A DNA stretch of 16,407 nt from Bacteroidota bacterium (lineage in GTDB: Bacteria; Bacteroidota; Bacteroidia; Bacteroidales; VadinHA17), in NCBI GenBank assembly GCA_012838685.1, contig DUOU01000178.1, positions 1-16,407 of the forward strand, written 5' to 3'. This document shows, one piece after another, positions 14,293 to 16,407 of this stretch (position 1 is the stretch's first letter; each line of letters begins with the position of its first letter). A model generated the notes under the pieces. It did no database searches and was not told where the DNA came from. It was given only the letters and a program-made list of their open reading frames with translations. Position numbers and translations under genes: made by a program.

Positions 14293-14411
14293 TACCTCAA
14301 GACATTACCGCTTGGTCCTGATTCCTCTAATCTGTCGGAAAGTCATTCCACCCACGGAATCAAAGATGGGAATAACATTTATTTTATAAATTAGCGGCCA
14401 AATAAAACAAC

Positions 14412-15644
14412 ATGGCATTAAATTATATATGGATAGCCTTTTTTCTGATAGGCTTTGTGGTAGCGATTTTCCAGCTTGTTTTTTTAGGCAATACCCAAAT
14501 CTTCACTGATCTTGTAAATTCAATATTTGATAATGCCAAATCAGGTTTTGAGATCTCTCTGGGACTTACCGGAGCACTGACATTGTGGATGGGGTTGTTG
14601 AAAGTAGGAGAGAAGGGGGGCGTTGTGAACATATTGGGCAGGGCCATAGCTCCTCTCTTTAAGAGACTGTTTCCCGAGGTTCCAAAGGATCATCCCGCTC
14701 ATGGCTCAATAATTCTCAATTTATCGGCCAACATGCTGGGATTGGACAATGCCGCCACACCAATGGGATTGAAAGCCATGAAAGAGCTCCAGGAACTGAA
14801 TCCAAGTAAAGATGTGGCCTCAAACGCCCAAATAATGTTTTTTGCTCTCAATGCGGCCGGATTGACAATTATTCCGGTAAGCATAATTGTTTATAGAATT
14901 CAGATGGGAGCGGAAAATCCGGCCGATGTTTTCATACCAATAATGATTTCAACTTTTGCGGCCCTTATGGTTGGTCTGATAAGTGTAGCCATAATCCAGA
15001 AAATAAACTTGTTGGACAGGGTGGTAGTAGCTTATCTTGGAGGACTTACCGCCATAATCCTGGGAATTGTCTTTTATTTTTCCAGGTTACCAAAGGAGCA
15101 GATATCGGAAGTATCCACTTTTGCCGCCAATTTTCTGCTGTTGTCAATAATAATCCTTTTCATTGTTTTGGCTCTGATAAAAAGAGTCAATGTATACGAA
15201 GCATTTATTGAAGGGGCGAAAGATGGGTTCAATACAGCGATAAAAATAATACCTTTTTTGGTGGCGATGTTGGTCGCAATAGGTATTTTAAGGGCCTCGG
15301 GCACAATGGATTTTATTATAAGCGGAATACGGGGCCTGCTTTCCTGGCTGGGCGTTGACACCCGCTTTACGGAAGCTCTGCCCGTGGCGTTTATGAAGCC
15401 TTTGAGCGGTAGCGGCGCCAGGGGATTGATGATTGATGCCATGGCCACTTATGGAGCCGATTCTTTTACAGGTAGGTTGGCCTGCACATTGCAGGGGGCT
15501 ACTGATACTACATTTTACATAATAGCGGTATATTTTGGGTCCGTTGGGGTAAAAAACACGAGGTATGCCATTGGATGCGGACTGTTGGCTGACCTCGCCG
15601 GTCTCACAACGGCTGTTCTTATGGCATACCTGTTCTTTGGATAA
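14412..15644 (+). CDS. SpmA-SpmB fusion membrane protein (nucleoside-recognition/Gate domains)
   Basis: 410 residues with about nine or ten hydrophobic segments, an inner-membrane protein. The N-terminal half (1 to about 200) is SpmA-like, with the signature NMLGLDNAATPMGLKAM (107-123). The C-terminal half (about 235-410) is SpmB-like, with AFMKPLSGSGARG (326-338) and QGATDTTFYIIAVYFGSVG (361-379). Both halves carry the Gate (nucleoside-recognition) domain. In Bacillus, SpmA and SpmB are separate proteins needed for spore-core dehydration; fused homologues occur in non-sporulating Bacteroidota, where the role is unknown, probably transport of a small solute. The ATG at 14412 follows an A-rich stretch. 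The 180-base leader region before it includes the previous terminator and no clear promoter. Confidence 0.88.
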   Translation: MALNYIWIAFFLIGFVVAIFQLVFLGNTQIFTDLVNSIFDNAKSGFEISLGLTGALTLWMGLLKVGEKGGVVNILGRAIAPLFKRLFPEVPKDHPAHGSIILNLSANMLGLDNAATPMGLKAMKELQELNPSKDVASNAQIMFFALNAAGLTIIPVSIIVYRIQMGAENPADVFIPIMISTFAALMVGLISVAIIQKINLLDRVVVAYLGGLTAIILGIVFYFSRLPKEQISEVSTFAANFLLLSIIILFIVLALIKRVNVYEAFIEGAKDGFNTAIKIIPFLVAMLVAIGILRASGTMDFIISGIRGLLSWLGVDTRFTEALPVAFMKPLSGSGARGLMIDAMATYGADSFTGRLACTLQGATDTTFYIIAVYFGSVGVKNTRYAIGCGLLADLAGLTTAVLMAYLFFG

Positions 15645-15891
15645 AGAAAGATTGCCTTCGCATTTTATATTATTGGCCGTACCGGAGCTGTTCTTTTTAT
15701 CGTCGCGAAACCAAAAAAGAGTTGTATGCGAAGTTTAATTGTTTTGGTACTCTTTGTAGTCTCTTCGCTAATTGAAAATTTGGCGATGACCCTCTATTAT
15801 GGGGTGTGATGAAGCTACTTATGGCATGGCTGTTGGCCAAATGCCGCGAAAAATTAAAACAAAAATGACTAGCAAGGGAAAACAGAAAAAA
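15645..15891. other. convergent intergenic region, 247 bp
   Basis: This lies between the ends of the SpmAB gene and murI. It holds an 8-bp inverted repeat CTTCGCAT/ATGCGAAG (15656-15663, 15726-15733), two overlapping short reading frames on the plus strand (15726-15809 and 15809-15868), and a hairpin GGCATGGC...GCCA-AA-TGCC (15823-15845) without a T tract. No standard terminator for either gene was found. Confidence 0.45.
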
Positions 15892-16407
15892 TCAACTCCA
15901 GATATCTGATTTCTCCAATAGAATATCCCCATCGAAAAACATCCTGGCTATTTTTTCGAAGAATGGGGTGTAGTCGGAAACATAAAAACTGTATTTTGCT
16001 TTTCCGGTGTCGTTCAGAAGGTCTCTCTCCTCAAGTCTTTTTTTGAGTATTGAAGAGACTATGCCGGCGGTATCCAGAATGTCGACCTCAAAATTGAATA
16101 TTTTGTTGATTTGGTTTCTTATGATGGGATAATGGGTACATCCCAAGATCAATGCCTCGATGCCATTCAGTTTGGGTGTTGTCAGATATGCCCTCAATAT
16201 CGCGTTTGATATGTCATCAAAAATAAAACCCTCCTCGATCATTGGCACCAGTAAGGGTGTTGGTAATGACACTACATCCAGATCAGGATTTATTCTGTTT
16301 AACTTTTTGGCGTATGTGGCCGATTCGATTGTTCTTTTGGTGCCGATGACCCCAATCTTACTGTAGTTCTTCATCCCAATAAAATCCACGACAGGATCAA
16401 TAACATC
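15892..16407 (-). CDS. murI: glutamate racemase, C-terminal part (5' end outside window)
   Basis: 172 codons are visible, including the stop; the frame is open to the window edge (DVIDPVVDF), so the in-frame GTG at 16389 is internal. MurI interconverts L- and D-glutamate, giving D-glutamate for peptidoglycan. Seen: IGVIGTKRTIES (a family block), LPTPLLVPMIEEG, and ALILGCTHYPII with the second catalytic cysteine and the following histidine. The first catalytic cysteine (CNTAS block) lies outside the window. The length fits the family (about 260-280 residues) if roughly 100 residues are missing. It is convergent with the SpmAB gene, 247 bases away. Confidence 0.94.
   Translation of the reverse strand, partial: DVIDPVVDFIGMKNYSKIGVIGTKRTIESATYAKKLNRINPDLDVVSLPTPLLVPMIEEGFIFDDISNAILRAYLTTPKLNGIEALILGCTHYPIIRNQINKIFNFEVDILDTAGIVSSILKKRLEERDLLNDTGKAKYSFYVSDYTPFFEKIARMFFDGDILLEKSDIWS

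Noticed and set aside
14387..14394. TAAATTAG before the SpmAB gene as a promoter element
   Set aside because: One mismatch in the conserved TTTG part and no -33 element at the right spacing.
15656..15733. 8-bp inverted repeat CTTCGCAT/ATGCGAAG as an insertion-element end or structured RNA
   Set aside because: Arms are short, the 62-base interior holds no transposase and no consistent helix set; no flanking target duplication was seen.
1..16407. Mobile elements, tRNA or rRNA genes, CRISPR arrays or defence systems
   Set aside because: None of their hallmarks (transposase or integrase motifs, cloverleaf sequences, regularly spaced repeats, nuclease or toxin pairs) was seen on either strand.

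Overview
The window reads as ordinary chromosomal DNA of a Bacteroidota bacterium, most likely of the Bacteroidales/Marinilabiliales side. Three things point there. Promoter-like elements follow the Bacteroidota form TTTG-N19-21-TAnnTTTG, and start codons are preceded by A-rich stretches rather than strong Shine-Dalgarno sites. The minus-strand run bamD-rpoZ-coaBC-DUF4835-recN is a gene order I know from this phylum. The omega subunit and the CoaBC protein also have phylum-type sequences. No rRNA, tRNA, CRISPR array, insertion sequence, integrase or phage gene was found. I did not find a new multi-gene system; the points worth a second look are local.

Layout. 1-489 (+): C-terminal part of an alpha/beta hydrolase cut by the window edge. 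490-729: intergenic, with one unexplained open minus-strand frame. 730-3874 (+): class I/II aminotransferase, a two-ACT-domain protein and a phenylacetate-CoA ligase, probably handling aryl acids made from aromatic amino acids; a near-consensus promoter sits between the first two genes. 3871-4344 (-): small membrane protein with a PH-like tail, convergent with and overlapping the ligase by 4 bases. 4463-5152 (+): trmD. 5236-6465 (+): rocD, followed by a strong terminator. 6625-7704 (+): secreted repeat protein of DUF4097 type, overlapping recN tail to tail by 9 bases.

7696-12709 (-) is a tightly packed operon transcribed bamD, rpoZ, coaBC, DUF4835, recN. Its promoter lies just upstream of bamD and fixes the bamD start at 12709. 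12710-12980 is a divergent promoter region. 12981-14231 (+): an alpha-oxoamine synthase of the serine palmitoyltransferase/KBL/AONS family, with its own promoter and terminator, so probably monocistronic. 14412-15644 (+): a fused SpmA-SpmB membrane protein in a lineage not known to sporulate. 15645-15891: intergenic, with two overlapping tiny reading frames and a hairpin. 15892-16407 (-): C-terminal part of glutamate racemase MurI, cut by the window edge.

Most of the content is housekeeping: tRNA methylation, cell-wall D-glutamate, outer-membrane assembly, coenzyme A, RNA polymerase and DNA repair. To this are added amino-acid and lipid enzymes. Three PLP fold-type I enzymes (730-2055, 5236-6465, 12981-14231) fall in the window, but they belong to different classes and are not recent duplicates.
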